Virus record (IMG/VR): IMGVR_UViG_3300030102_003715
Coordinates: 1 to 20,657 of that record
Length of the DNA: 20,657 nucleotides
Strand: one strand, 5' to 3'
DNA from: a virus
The translations under genes were made by a program, and so were the position numbers. Of this stretch, positions 1 to 7,127 are shown one piece after another (positions within the stretch are counted from its first letter, which is position 1; every line of letters begins with the position of its first letter). The notes beneath the pieces were generated by a model. That model made no database searches and had not been told where the DNA came from. It saw nothing but the letters and a program-made list of their open reading frames with translations.

Positions 1-312
1 GCCAACGTCACAAAATACATTGATATTATCGATCAGCTAGATAAAATCCAAGCTAGTCCAGATATTACGCAAATTGGTGATTTGCCCGAACAGCTTCAAA
101 ATGCTCTGGGGTATGGCTCAGACATGTATAAAGAGTTTGCAGACATGGCGGACAAGGGCGAATTAAGTACCGAGCAATTCAATAAAATTGTGGAATATTT
201 CCAAACACTCGGTGAAACTGCAACTGCCACAGCAGAAGTCATTACAGGACCCGGTTTTAAATCTGTTAAAGTGTCTATGGATACAGCAGCCGCAGGACCA
301 CGACCTTTTTAA
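1..312 (+). CDS. Unidentified protein, 3' end only (5' truncated by window edge)
   Basis: The frame is open from base 1 to the TAA at 310-312, giving at least 103 residues; an internal TTG at 82 is possible but has no clear ribosome binding site, and the frame upstream of it reads like normal protein, so the gene most likely begins before the window. The visible part looks mainly helical and mildly acidic (for example EQFNKIVEYFQTLGE), ending in a short Ala/Gly/Pro tail. No catalytic motif or family is recognised. It sits directly before a sigma70-like promoter that begins five bases after its stop, so it probably belongs to the previous transcription unit. Confidence 0.6.
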   Translation, partial: ANVTKYIDIIDQLDKIQASPDITQIGDLPEQLQNALGYGSDMYKEFADMADKGELSTEQFNKIVEYFQTLGETATATAEVITGPGFKSVKVSMDTAAAGPRPF

Positions 313-316
313 TTAC

Positions 317-345
317 TTGACAAGTCCAACCTAGATGGTTATAAT
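317..345 (+). promoter_or_regulatory. Consensus sigma70-type promoter before the RuvC-like gene
   Basis: TTGACA (317-322), a 17-base spacer, then TATAAT (340-345): both hexamers and the spacing match the bacterial housekeeping consensus exactly. The expected transcription start, about 7 bases after the -10 box, falls at 351-352, on the ATG of the downstream gene. A weak dyad AACC/GGTT (328-331, 337-340) lies across the spacer. It shares the upstream ACTTGACAA core with the two promoters at 751 and 1802. Host RNA polymerase use is inferred. Confidence 0.8.
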
Positions 346-350
346 AAAGA

Positions 351-884
351 ATGATTCTTGGTTTAGATATTTCTACAAGCATTACGGGCTGGACTATTGC
401 TGACTTTTCTGGCAATGTGATTGAGTACGGCGCTTGGGATACTAGAAAGTATAAAGATTTTTTTGATAAAGCAGAGGCGGTGAGCAAAGGTGTTACAGAG
501 ATACACATCCAATACGGTGGAAAGATTAAACACGTTTATATTGAACAGTCGCTCCAGACGTTCCGATCAGGTTTCTCATCTGCTAAAACTTTATCAAGCT
601 TGTCTCGTTTTAATGGCATTGTGTCATGGCTTGTTTACGATCTATTTCAGATTAAGCCAGAATACATCGCGGCGACAAGTGCTCGAAAGCTCTGCGGTAT
701 TAAAATTCCCAGAGGAGAAAAAGCAAAGCCTGTTGTCTTAAAGTATTTACTTGACAACCAGCCGGGTTTCGTGATAGAATATACACGTCATGGAAATCCA
801 AAGCCAGAGTCATATGACATGGCTGACTCAATCGTGATCGCAAAAGCGGGGGTGGTATGCGAGCAGAAAAGGTTAGAATCTTAA
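351..884 (+). CDS. RuvC-like Holliday junction resolvase (RNase H fold)
   Basis: A 177-residue protein with the RNase H-fold resolvase pattern: strand-1 Asp in LGLDIST (D6), a Glu in VYIEQSL (E65), and a C-terminal SYDMADS with D156 and D159. Proteins of this type cut four-way DNA junctions using two metal ions bound by these acids; in a T4-like phage this would take the role of endonuclease VII (gp49) in clearing branched DNA before packaging. The ATG at 351 must be the start because D6 is catalytic and the upstream frame offers no better choice. There is no Shine-Dalgarno sequence, and the promoter lies only 5 bases upstream, implying leaderless translation. Its last 28 bases overlap the primase gene. 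The fold assignment is firm; exact substrate preference is inferred. Confidence 0.85.
   Translation: MILGLDISTSITGWTIADFSGNVIEYGAWDTRKYKDFFDKAEAVSKGVTEIHIQYGGKIKHVYIEQSLQTFRSGFSSAKTLSSLSRFNGIVSWLVYDLFQIKPEYIAATSARKLCGIKIPRGEKAKPVVLKYLLDNQPGFVIEYTRHGNPKPESYDMADSIVIAKAGVVCEQKRLES
751..780 (+). promoter_or_regulatory. Probable extended -10 sigma70 promoter inside the RuvC-like gene, driving primase
   Basis: TTGACA (751-756), an 18-base spacer, then TAGAAT (775-780) preceded by TGA (772-774), an extended -10 element. The start would be near 787, about 70 bases ahead of the primase ATG at 857. It has the same ACTTGACAA context as the promoters at 317 and 1802, which supports it although it lies inside coding sequence. 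Confidence 0.55.
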
Positions 885-1789
885 GAAACGTTTTGGGTCA
901 CAGCCACGACCGTGGTGATGAGCATCTTTTTACTTGCCCTTATTGTCGCCACCACAAGCGTAAATTTTCTGTTAATATTGAGAAAAACTATTTTAAGTGC
1001 TGGATTTGTGACAAGCGAGGCAGAAACGTTGGCAGGGTTATTAGAAAGTTTGGAACTTTAACTAACTTTCGAGAATGGCAAGATCTTGTTGGCAAAGTTA
1101 ATCTTAGCGACTTTGATGATCTATTTGCCAAGAAAGAGAAGGAAGAGGTAGAAATAATTCTGAATTTGCCAGATGAGTTTTGCTCACTGGCTAACAAAGA
1201 TTTGCCTAGATCGGCAAAGCCATTCTTAAACTATTTGTCTCGACGCGGAATACATAAAGAACAAATAATCAAATGGAAGATAGGGTATTGCACAGAAGGT
1301 ATATACAAGAACAGAGTAATCATACCATCATTCAATAAAGATGGGCGCGTAAATTATTTCGTTGCTCGCTCGATCACAGACGACTGGCAGAAATATAAAA
1401 ATCCTCCTGCAAGCAAAGATATTATTTTTAATGAACTGTATGTTGATTGGGAACAAGACATTATCATAGTTGAAGGTATCTTTGATGCAATAAGAGCAGG
1501 CAATGGCATACCGATACTCGGATCAACAATTAGAGAGGGCGGCAAGCTTTTTAGAGCGATAGTTGAAAGCGGGTCAAAGATATACTTGGCTCTCGATGAA
1601 GACGCAGACATGAAATCAAACAAGATAATTAAAAGCCTCATGTCGTATGGGGTAGAGGTGTCAAAGATCAACACTTCGGGGTATGAAGACATAGCTGAAA
1701 TGCCCCAAAAGATGTTTTTGGAAAGAAAACGAGAAGCAACATATATGAGTTCTGACAATCATTTGTTAGAAAGACTAACTTCAATTTAA
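857..1789 (+). CDS. DNA primase with zinc-binding and TOPRIM domains
   Basis: A 310-residue protein that should make RNA primers for lagging-strand replication. An N-terminal zinc module carries CPYC (C27, C30) and CWIC (C48, C51), a four-cysteine arrangement like phage primases. A linker of about 65 residues follows, then a DnaG-like core with KNRVIIPSFN and YFVARS (about 151-172), and a TOPRIM domain with VEGIFDAI (E206, D210) and LDEDAD (D247, D249, D251) for metal binding. There is no helicase domain, so a separate replicative helicase (gp41-like) must be encoded elsewhere. The ATG at 857 follows a GGGGGTGG run and overlaps the RuvC-like gene by 28 bases. It could be called a gp61-like primase by position and role, but domain similarity is to the general DnaG/T7 gp4 type. 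Confidence 0.85.
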   Translation: MRAEKVRILRNVLGHSHDRGDEHLFTCPYCRHHKRKFSVNIEKNYFKCWICDKRGRNVGRVIRKFGTLTNFREWQDLVGKVNLSDFDDLFAKKEKEEVEIILNLPDEFCSLANKDLPRSAKPFLNYLSRRGIHKEQIIKWKIGYCTEGIYKNRVIIPSFNKDGRVNYFVARSITDDWQKYKNPPASKDIIFNELYVDWEQDIIIVEGIFDAIRAGNGIPILGSTIREGGKLFRAIVESGSKIYLALDEDADMKSNKIIKSLMSYGVEVSKINTSGYEDIAEMPQKMFLERKREATYMSSDNHLLERLTSI

Positions 1790-1801
1790 GGTAGTTTGCA
1801 C

Positions 1802-1829
1802 TTGACAAAGCACGAAATCGTGTTACATT
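1802..1829 (+). promoter_or_regulatory. Extended -10 sigma70 promoter before the Mre11-Rad50 fusion gene
   Basis: TTGACA (1802-1807), a 16-base spacer, TACATT (1824-1829) with TGT just ahead (extended -10). The predicted start is near 1836, leaving a leader of about 18 bases with the ribosome binding site GGAGAGG (1842-1848) before the TTG start at 1854. It lies in a true intergenic gap. Confidence 0.65.
1811..1822 (+). promoter_or_regulatory. Operator-like dyad between -35 and -10 boxes
   Basis: CACGA-AA-TCGTG is a perfect 5-bp inverted repeat with a 2-base centre lying wholly within the promoter spacer. That position is typical of a repressor site, but no matching regulator is seen here and a dyad this short may be chance. 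Confidence 0.3.
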
Positions 1830-1853
1830 CTATAAGGGACTGGAGAGGTTTAC

Positions 1854-4800
1854 TTGAAATTCGCACACATCGCGGACACACATATCCGCAACTTAAAGTA
1901 TCAAAAAGAATATCGTGCAGTATTTGAAAAGCTGTACGAAACTCTAAAAGAAGAAAAAGTAGATTACATTATTCACTGTGGTGACATCGCTCACACAAAG
2001 ACGCAAATTTCTCCTGAATTTGTAGAGCTATGTTCGGACTTTTTTCGAAACCTAGAGTCAATCGCCCCAACATATATTATTCTTGGGAATCATGACGGCA
2101 ACTTAAAAAACAATAATCGTCAGGATGCTCTTACGCCTATTGCAGCCGCGCTTGATTTGCCTAATCTGCATCTCCTAAAGAAGTCGGGCGAGATCGAATT
2201 AGAAGGTGGTTATTGCCTAAATGTTCTTTCGGTATTCGATGAGGATAATTGGGTCAGCCCATCAGATGACAGTAAAGTTAATATCGCTCTCTATCATGGA
2301 TCTATTTCTGGGGTCACGACCGACACGGGCTGGGTGATGGATCACGGCGATCACACACCAGAGATCTTTAAAGATCATGACTTTGCATTCTTGGGCGATA
2401 TTCACAAGACTAATCAAATTATTGATACAGAAGGTCGCGTCCGATATTGTGGCTCAACAGTTCAACAGAATCATGGCGAATCTAATGACAAGGGGTATCT
2501 TATCTGGGATATTCAGGATAAAGATAAGTTTACATGCAAGCACGTCAAGCTACTAAACCCCAAGCCATTTGTAACTATCGAGCTGACCAAAGACGGCAAG
2601 ATTCCAAATAATATCCTTGTGCCAGTTGGTGCTCGTTTGCGAATTGTATCAAACAATAACTTGCCGCTTGTTAAGATGCGTAGAGCTTTAGAAGCCGCCA
2701 AGCATCGATATAAGCCAGAAGCGATCACATTCTTGAATAGAGCCGCTGGTCAGCGTGGTGACGTTAGCAAGCTTGCTCAAGAAATTAAGCAAGAGAATTT
2801 AAGAGATATTACGGTACAAGAAAAATTAATTTCTGAATACCTAAAAGACTACGAAGTGTCAGATGACACACTTCAAAAAGTATATGGGCTAAACCTTAAG
2901 TACAACAAGGTGGCTGAAGAACAAGAGGAGGTGGCTAGGAATGTTAACTGGAGCCTACAAAACGCAGCTTGGGATAACCTTTTTAATTATGGTGGCGGTA
3001 ATAACATTGACTTTTCAAAGCTCAATGGCATTGTTGGAATTTTTGGAAAAAACTATTCTGGTAAATCTTCCGTAATTGATAGCATTCTGTACACCATATG
3101 GAACTCTACTTCCAAGAACGAAAGAAAGAATCTGAACATTATCAACCAGAACAAAGAGTTGGGCTCAGGCAATGTTCAGGTGACAATCGGAGAGAAGACT
3201 TATAGTATTGTTAGGACTTCTGAAAAATATATTAAGAAGTACCAAGGCAACGAAACCACTGAAGCCAAGACGAATATTGACTTTTCGTGTCTCGATGAAG
3301 TCACACAGGAGACAACGAGCCTTAATGGACTTACAAGAAACGAAACAGACAAGAATATTCGAAAGGTCTTTGGCTCTTTGGATGACTTCTTGTTCTCGTC
3401 AATGTCCTCGCAACTAGATGCCTTGTCTTTCTTGAAAGAAGGGTCTACGAAGAGAAAAGAGATCTTTGCAAAGTTTTTGGATCTTGAGATATTTGAAAAG
3501 AAGTTTAAGCTTGCCAAGGGCGATGCCTCTGATCTTAGGGGGGCAATTAAGCGTCTGGAAGGCAGAGATTTTGCTGAAGAAATCAAGGAAGCACAGGATG
3601 TCTTTACGTCACACGAGCAGGAGCTAGAAAGTCAGCAACAAACGTGTGAAAGCCTCAAGGGCAAAATTGGCGTCGCTAAAGAAGAGCTTAGCAACATAGA
3701 GCAAAAGATCGACTCTATTCCAGTTGAGTTGGTCGATATTGCCCAAGTATTATCAGACATTGTTGAGCACACCAACGACCTTAATGATGCAAGAAGCAAC
3801 TTGGCTCGCCATGAGAAAGAATTGAAAGAAAAGAAAGAAGTCTTAGAAAAAGTAGCGACTTTCTTAGAAGATTTTAATATCGACGACGTTAGAGAAAGAA
3901 AAGAGAAATCAGTAGAAATTTCTCAGAGGATCAAAATCTTAGAGAAAGAACTAGAAATAATTAATAAGAAAATTTCTACTCTTGATGATCCGGGCTTCTT
4001 GAAGGGGTGCAAGTGCCTTCATGAAGCAGAAGAAGCTATGGAAGAAAAGCCAAGCAAAGACCAGCACCTACAAGACTTGAACAATAAGTTTACAGAATTA
4101 GATCCAGACGAAGCTGAACAAACGATAGGAAAGTTCAACGAACTTAGCAAAAGAAAGACAACTTTATCGGAAAGAATCTTAAAGTTGAATCTATATATCC
4201 AGCAAGACGAAAATAAAATTGACAATCTAGAAAGACAACTTGAAGTTTTGCATTCTAAGAAGAAAGGATATCAAGCTAACAAAGAGGCGATTGATAATTT
4301 AGAGAGCTTTCTAGTGGAGAAGAGAAGTAAAGAAGAGCACTTGAGCGACTTGAATGGTCAGCTTGACGCATGTCAGGCTACTATCATGAACCTCTACAAA
4401 GTGCATGGATCTTACGAAGAGAAACTAAACACACTCATCAGCCTACAGGCAGAGCTTGATGATTTAAGACAGGAGTATTCAGCTTATGATTTATTTATGC
4501 GGTGTATGCACAATAACGGGATTGCATACGATGTTATCAAAAAAAGGCTTCCGGCGATCAATGAAGAGATTGCTAAGGTTCTCGCAAACATAGTAGATTT
4601 CGAAATCTTTTTTGAGGACGATGGAAAGAGGCTTAACATTTTTATCAAGCACCCAAGTCACGAGCCAAGACCACTGGAGATGGGTTCTGGGGCAGAGAAA
4701 ACTATCGCTGCTATGGCTATTAGGCTTGCCCTGTTGTCTGTCTCTAGTCTTCCAAAGGGAGATGTGTTTATTCTTGATGAGCCGGGAACTGCTCTTGACG

Positions 4801-4955
4801 CAGATAACATGGAAGGCTTTGTTAGAATTTTGGATGTTGTTAAATCGTATTTTAAGACAGTTTTGCTTATCACGCACCTTGATTCGCTCAAAGACTGCGT
4901 GGATACACAGATAACAATTGATAAGGTTGATGGGTATGCTTTTATCAATCAATAA
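1854..4955 (+). CDS. 46/47-like fusion: Fused Mre11/SbcD/gp47-like nuclease and Rad50/SbcC/gp46-like ATPase
   Basis: A 1033-residue single chain that should process DNA ends for recombination-dependent replication and may help degrade host DNA. Residues 1 to about 330 are a calcineurin-type phosphoesterase: ADTH (D8, H10), CGD (D44), GNHD (N79, H80), YHGS (H148), GDIH (H184). A linker leads into the ATPase: Walker A GKNYSGKSS (G398-S406), then long Lys/Glu-rich coiled-coil arms (about 560-900) with an apex CKC at 719-721, the ABC signature GSGAEK (from 944), Walker B FILDEP (D975, E976) and the switch LLITHLD (H1008). In T4 and E. coli these are two separate proteins, nuclease gene and ATPase gene adjacent; here no stop or frameshift separates them. 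Start is TTG at 1854 with GGAGAGG 5-6 bases upstream. All catalytic motifs are intact; the hook departs from the usual CXXC. Confidence 0.9.
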   Translation: MKFAHIADTHIRNLKYQKEYRAVFEKLYETLKEEKVDYIIHCGDIAHTKTQISPEFVELCSDFFRNLESIAPTYIILGNHDGNLKNNNRQDALTPIAAALDLPNLHLLKKSGEIELEGGYCLNVLSVFDEDNWVSPSDDSKVNIALYHGSISGVTTDTGWVMDHGDHTPEIFKDHDFAFLGDIHKTNQIIDTEGRVRYCGSTVQQNHGESNDKGYLIWDIQDKDKFTCKHVKLLNPKPFVTIELTKDGKIPNNILVPVGARLRIVSNNNLPLVKMRRALEAAKHRYKPEAITFLNRAAGQRGDVSKLAQEIKQENLRDITVQEKLISEYLKDYEVSDDTLQKVYGLNLKYNKVAEEQEEVARNVNWSLQNAAWDNLFNYGGGNNIDFSKLNGIVGIFGKNYSGKSSVIDSILYTIWNSTSKNERKNLNIINQNKELGSGNVQVTIGEKTYSIVRTSEKYIKKYQGNETTEAKTNIDFSCLDEVTQETTSLNGLTRNETDKNIRKVFGSLDDFLFSSMSSQLDALSFLKEGSTKRKEIFAKFLDLEIFEKKFKLAKGDASDLRGAIKRLEGRDFAEEIKEAQDVFTSHEQELESQQQTCESLKGKIGVAKEELSNIEQKIDSIPVELVDIAQVLSDIVEHTNDLNDARSNLARHEKELKEKKEVLEKVATFLEDFNIDDVRERKEKSVEISQRIKILEKELEIINKKISTLDDPGFLKGCKCLHEAEEAMEEKPSKDQHLQDLNNKFTELDPDEAEQTIGKFNELSKRKTTLSERILKLNLYIQQDENKIDNLERQLEVLHSKKKGYQANKEAIDNLESFLVEKRSKEEHLSDLNGQLDACQATIMNLYKVHGSYEEKLNTLISLQAELDDLRQEYSAYDLFMRCMHNNGIAYDVIKKRLPAINEEIAKVLANIVDFEIFFEDDGKRLNIFIKHPSHEPRPLEMGSGAEKTIAAMAIRLALLSVSSLPKGDVFILDEPGTALDADNMEGFVRILDVVKSYFKTVLLITHLDSLKDCVDTQITIDKVDGYAFINQ

Positions 4956-4981
4956 ACTAATTATTACTACCGGAGGTACAA

Positions 4982-5164
4982 ATGACACAGACTGATGCCC
5001 TACAGGCTCTTATCAGTGCAGTAACCATTGCACAACAACGAGGAGCTTATAGTCTGGAGGAAGCCAGTGCTGTTCACCAAGCAGTTACGGTTTTCACGAA
5101 GGCAAGCGCTCCAGCGCCTGACGCTGAAGCAAAAGTTGAAAAAGAACAAAAGAAAAAGAAATAA
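4982..5164 (+). CDS. Small charged protein of unknown function
   Basis: A 60-residue protein starting at an ATG with a strong CGGAGG site 6-7 bases upstream. Residues 1-42 appear to form two amphipathic helices (TDALQALISAVTIAQQ and LEEASAVHQAVTVF); the end is Ala/Pro then a run of Lys. No membrane segment, no cysteines. Similar short proteins with an N-terminal AL..LI.A...AQ.RGA.SLEEA pattern are, as I recall, widespread hypotheticals in marine phages, but no function is known to me. It is the first of a run of small genes after the recombination gene. Confidence 0.75.
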   Translation: MTQTDALQALISAVTIAQQRGAYSLEEASAVHQAVTVFTKASAPAPDAEAKVEKEQKKKK

Positions 5165-5179
5165 TTTTTTGGAGGTAAT

Positions 5180-5374
5180 ATGAGAATGGCACTTAAAGGA
5201 GCAGTCGATAAGACGCTAGAAAAGGTTGTTTCCCGCAAGCTTCTTGTTTGGGCTACGGCAACTGGACTAGCAGCAACAGGATTTTTGACAAGCGGAGATT
5301 GGGTGACTATTTCTGCCCTTTATCTTGGCGGTCAAGCTGTTATTGATGCAGTCGTTAAGCTTAAGGCGGCATAG
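5180..5374 (+). CDS. Small two-helix membrane protein, holin-like
   Basis: A 64-residue protein with a basic amphipathic N-terminus (residues 1-20) and two probable membrane helices (about 21-37, LLVWATATGLAATGFLT; about 42-59, VTISALYLGGQAVIDAV) separated by a short SGDW turn. Size, helical hairpin layout and charge fit a pinhole-type or class II/III holin, and it is followed immediately by a spanin-like gene, but no holin family is recognised directly. ATG at 5180 follows TTTGGAGGT. Its stop TAG overlaps the GTG of the next gene by one base, so the two are translationally coupled. Confidence 0.65.
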   Translation: MRMALKGAVDKTLEKVVSRKLLVWATATGLAATGFLTSGDWVTISALYLGGQAVIDAVVKLKAA

Positions 5375-5751
5375 TGCGTAATCTTTTTAGATTTATAGGC
5401 ACCTATTGGAAGGAGATCGCATTAGCAGTTTTACTGTTTGTGGTCTCCTTCTTTTGGTGGCAAGACCACAAAGGTCTTGTTAATGCATACGATGCGTCAG
5501 TAGAAAGCTACGAGACAAGAATTAAAGAATTGAAAAAGAGCCACCAACGTGAGACGGAACGCAAGGCTAAGGCTCTGGAAGATTATAAAGAAAAACTGGA
5601 AGAACTTGAAATGGAGTACATTGAGTACCAGCAAGCTGTGGCAGAAGCAAGACAAGAGCGTGTCAATGATTTTGTCACTCTCCGACAAGAGAACCCAGAT
5701 CAGTTAATTTTGGAAATTGAGGCAAAATTTGGATTTGAATATGTGGAATAG
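5374..5751 (+). CDS. Membrane-anchored coiled-coil protein, i-spanin (Rz)-like
   Basis: A 125-residue protein with one N-terminal membrane segment (about 13-30, EIALAVLLFVVSFFWW) and a long charged, probably periplasmic coiled coil (about 38-105, rich in K/E/R), ending in NPDQLILEIEAKFGFEYVE. This N-in/C-out layout is that of inner-membrane spanins, which bridge to an outer-membrane partner and fuse the membranes at lysis. The start is GTG at 5374 within TAGTG, coupled to the holin-like gene. No lipoprotein partner is nested inside it; the following gene encodes an exported protein that may be the partner. It could also be a generic membrane scaffold protein. Confidence 0.65.
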   Translation: MRNLFRFIGTYWKEIALAVLLFVVSFFWWQDHKGLVNAYDASVESYETRIKELKKSHQRETERKAKALEDYKEKLEELEMEYIEYQQAVAEARQERVNDFVTLRQENPDQLILEIEAKFGFEYVE

Positions 5752-6190
5752 GATTGCCGCAACACTAAGCTTCGCTTTGATTTTGTGGAGCGGTCCAGCT
5801 TATGGTGATGAAGGTAAGTTTACTCTTGTTCCGCGTGGAGGGACCGTATCGTTTGAAGCCACATGTTTTGACTCAAAGGCTACAGCGAAACTGTTAACTT
5901 GGAAAGAGTTTTTGTCAGAAGAATATAAAACCAAATGCGAATATGAAAAGCAGGCTTTGGTTCTTGATTCTGAGTTGATTATAAAAAATATGCAGATTAC
6001 TCTTGAAGAAACGGAGATCAGATATCAGGTCGAGATCGACACAAGAGACAAAGAGTTGGAAACACTCAGGGAAATAATTAAGAAAAACAAAAAGCTAAAC
6101 ATTCCAGTTGTTATCGCTACAAGTGTAGTAACAGGTATAGCGATTGGTGTCGGCACAGCATATGCTATTGACAAGGCGATTGGAGAATGA
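5741..6190 (+). CDS. Exported protein with signal peptide and C-terminal membrane segment
   Basis: The ATG at 5741 is chosen over an in-frame TTG at 5717 because it places a clean signal peptide at the N-terminus (MWN then a hydrophobic core, cleavage likely after AYG, about residue 23). The 149-residue product then has a predicted beta region with one Cys (TCFDSKATAKLL), a second Cys near CEYEK, a charged coiled coil (about 80-118) and a C-terminal membrane helix (about 121-143, IPVVIATSVVTGIAIG). There is no lipobox, so it is not a classical Rz1 lipoprotein. It overlaps the spanin-like gene by 11 bases, which suggests a shared role in the envelope at lysis. Function is inferred from topology only. 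Confidence 0.7.
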   Translation: MWNRIAATLSFALILWSGPAYGDEGKFTLVPRGGTVSFEATCFDSKATAKLLTWKEFLSEEYKTKCEYEKQALVLDSELIIKNMQITLEETEIRYQVEIDTRDKELETLREIIKKNKKLNIPVVIATSVVTGIAIGVGTAYAIDKAIGE

Positions 6191-6597
6191 AAAGGCACAA
6201 AGACCCAAATTATGTCGTTAGAGTAGAGAAGGCTATCGCAAAAAAGTATGGTCCAGAGACTATTCAAAACCCTAAAGCAAACTGGGACGACGAGAAAGAA
6301 AAAGAATACAAAGAGCAAATTAAAAAAATGCTAGAGAAAGAGGATCAATTTCGAGAAAAAGCTGAGAAGATTGAAGTCGATGGCGTTTTTGTTAATAAAA
6401 AACTACTTACTAGAGAACATAACCGAAAATGCCCAGTATGTAATTCTTTTTCTTTTAGTATACACGATGATGTATACATGCTAAAATACGAATGTTGCAA
6501 ATCTTGCTATGTTCGTTGGGTCGAAGACAGAGAAGAGCGATGGGAAAGTGGGTGGAGACCCGCGACAGGAGAAACTAAATGTCAGCAGAATCATTAA
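6187..6597 (+). CDS. Zinc-ribbon protein of unknown function
   Basis: A 136-residue protein. The first 65 residues are charged and helical; the C-terminal half has CPVC (C82, C85) and CCKSC (C104, C107), spaced like a small treble-clef or zinc-ribbon fold, followed by YVRWVEDREERWESGW. The ATG overlaps the preceding TGA (ATGA), and its own end overlaps the next gene by 19 bases. Zinc binding is likely; nucleic acid or protein partners cannot be told. Confidence 0.7.
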   Translation: MKRHKDPNYVVRVEKAIAKKYGPETIQNPKANWDDEKEKEYKEQIKKMLEKEDQFREKAEKIEVDGVFVNKKLLTREHNRKCPVCNSFSFSIHDDVYMLKYECCKSCYVRWVEDREERWESGWRPATGETKCQQNH

Positions 6598-7127
6598 AAG
6601 TTGTAAGAGGTCTGGCTCAGGCAGCAGCCAATGCTTATGACGGAGCCCTTGATGATGAGGGAAATCCAATTAAGATTGGCTTGAAAAGAGAGGAAGGTCA
6701 TCCCATCCATGATTCTCGAACTTTGGATGGCTTCAAGGTAACATTTTCTGGTCCACACATGATTGTCAATTATCAGGCTGAAATTAAGCTGAAAGAAGTT
6801 TATAGGGGCGGCTTTGAGTCTGAGATGGAGCAAATTATTGAAGACATTGTTTCTTTTTTGAAAAAGAGATATAGAAAAATAACGGGGGAAAGCGTTTCTT
6901 TGAAGGCGGATGGTGAAGTAAAAGTTATTGTTCAAAACACAAGCCGTGTCCGCACATTCTGTCAGGCTCACAGAAAATACATTATTTCTAGCCTTGCAGA
7001 GGTTCAGCCAATTTTGGAGCCGAGTGCAGGTGATTTGCAAGATGGGTTCCAGAAGTTTCTGGACCAAGGCGGCTTCCAAGGTAGCCGACCGGAGAATGAT
7101 TCGCGTAAAGTGAATAATGATTCATGA
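6579..7127 (+). CDS. Unidentified protein directly upstream of large terminase
   Basis: A 182-residue protein with a GGAG ribosome site 7 bases before ATG 6579. It looks alpha/beta: a helical start (LKVVRGLAQAAANAYDGA), strand-rich middle (FKVTFSGPHMIVNYQAEIKL), a charged helix (MEQIIEDIVSFLKKRYRKI), another strand segment, and a flexible tail overlapping terminase by 11 bases. In T4 the small terminase gp16 (164 residues) occupies this place, so that role is possible, but I see no helix-turn-helix or clear gp16 likeness. A head-tail connector or tail-completion role is equally possible. Confidence 0.7.
   Translation: MSAESLKVVRGLAQAAANAYDGALDDEGNPIKIGLKREEGHPIHDSRTLDGFKVTFSGPHMIVNYQAEIKLKEVYRGGFESEMEQIIEDIVSFLKKRYRKITGESVSLKADGEVKVIVQNTSRVRTFCQAHRKYIISSLAEVQPILEPSAGDLQDGFQKFLDQGGFQGSRPENDSRKVNNDS

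Noticed and set aside
2925-2943. GAGGAGG followed by ATG near the junction of the nuclease and ATPase parts, possibly an internal start for a separate ATPase subunit
   Set aside because: The ATG at 2941 is out of frame and gives only about 44 codons; the in-frame GTG at 2931 directly abuts the ribosome-site-like sequence. It may be a relic of two formerly separate genes, but this cannot be shown.
4491-4988. Long reverse-strand open frame
   Set aside because: It lies opposite the conserved ATPase C-terminus, has no ribosome site and its product has no recognisable pattern. The other reverse-strand frames are rejected likewise.
5282-5320. TTGACA inside the holin-like gene as a fourth promoter
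   Set aside because: The sequence 17 bases on is TATTTC, a poor -10 box, and the ACTTGACAA context is absent.
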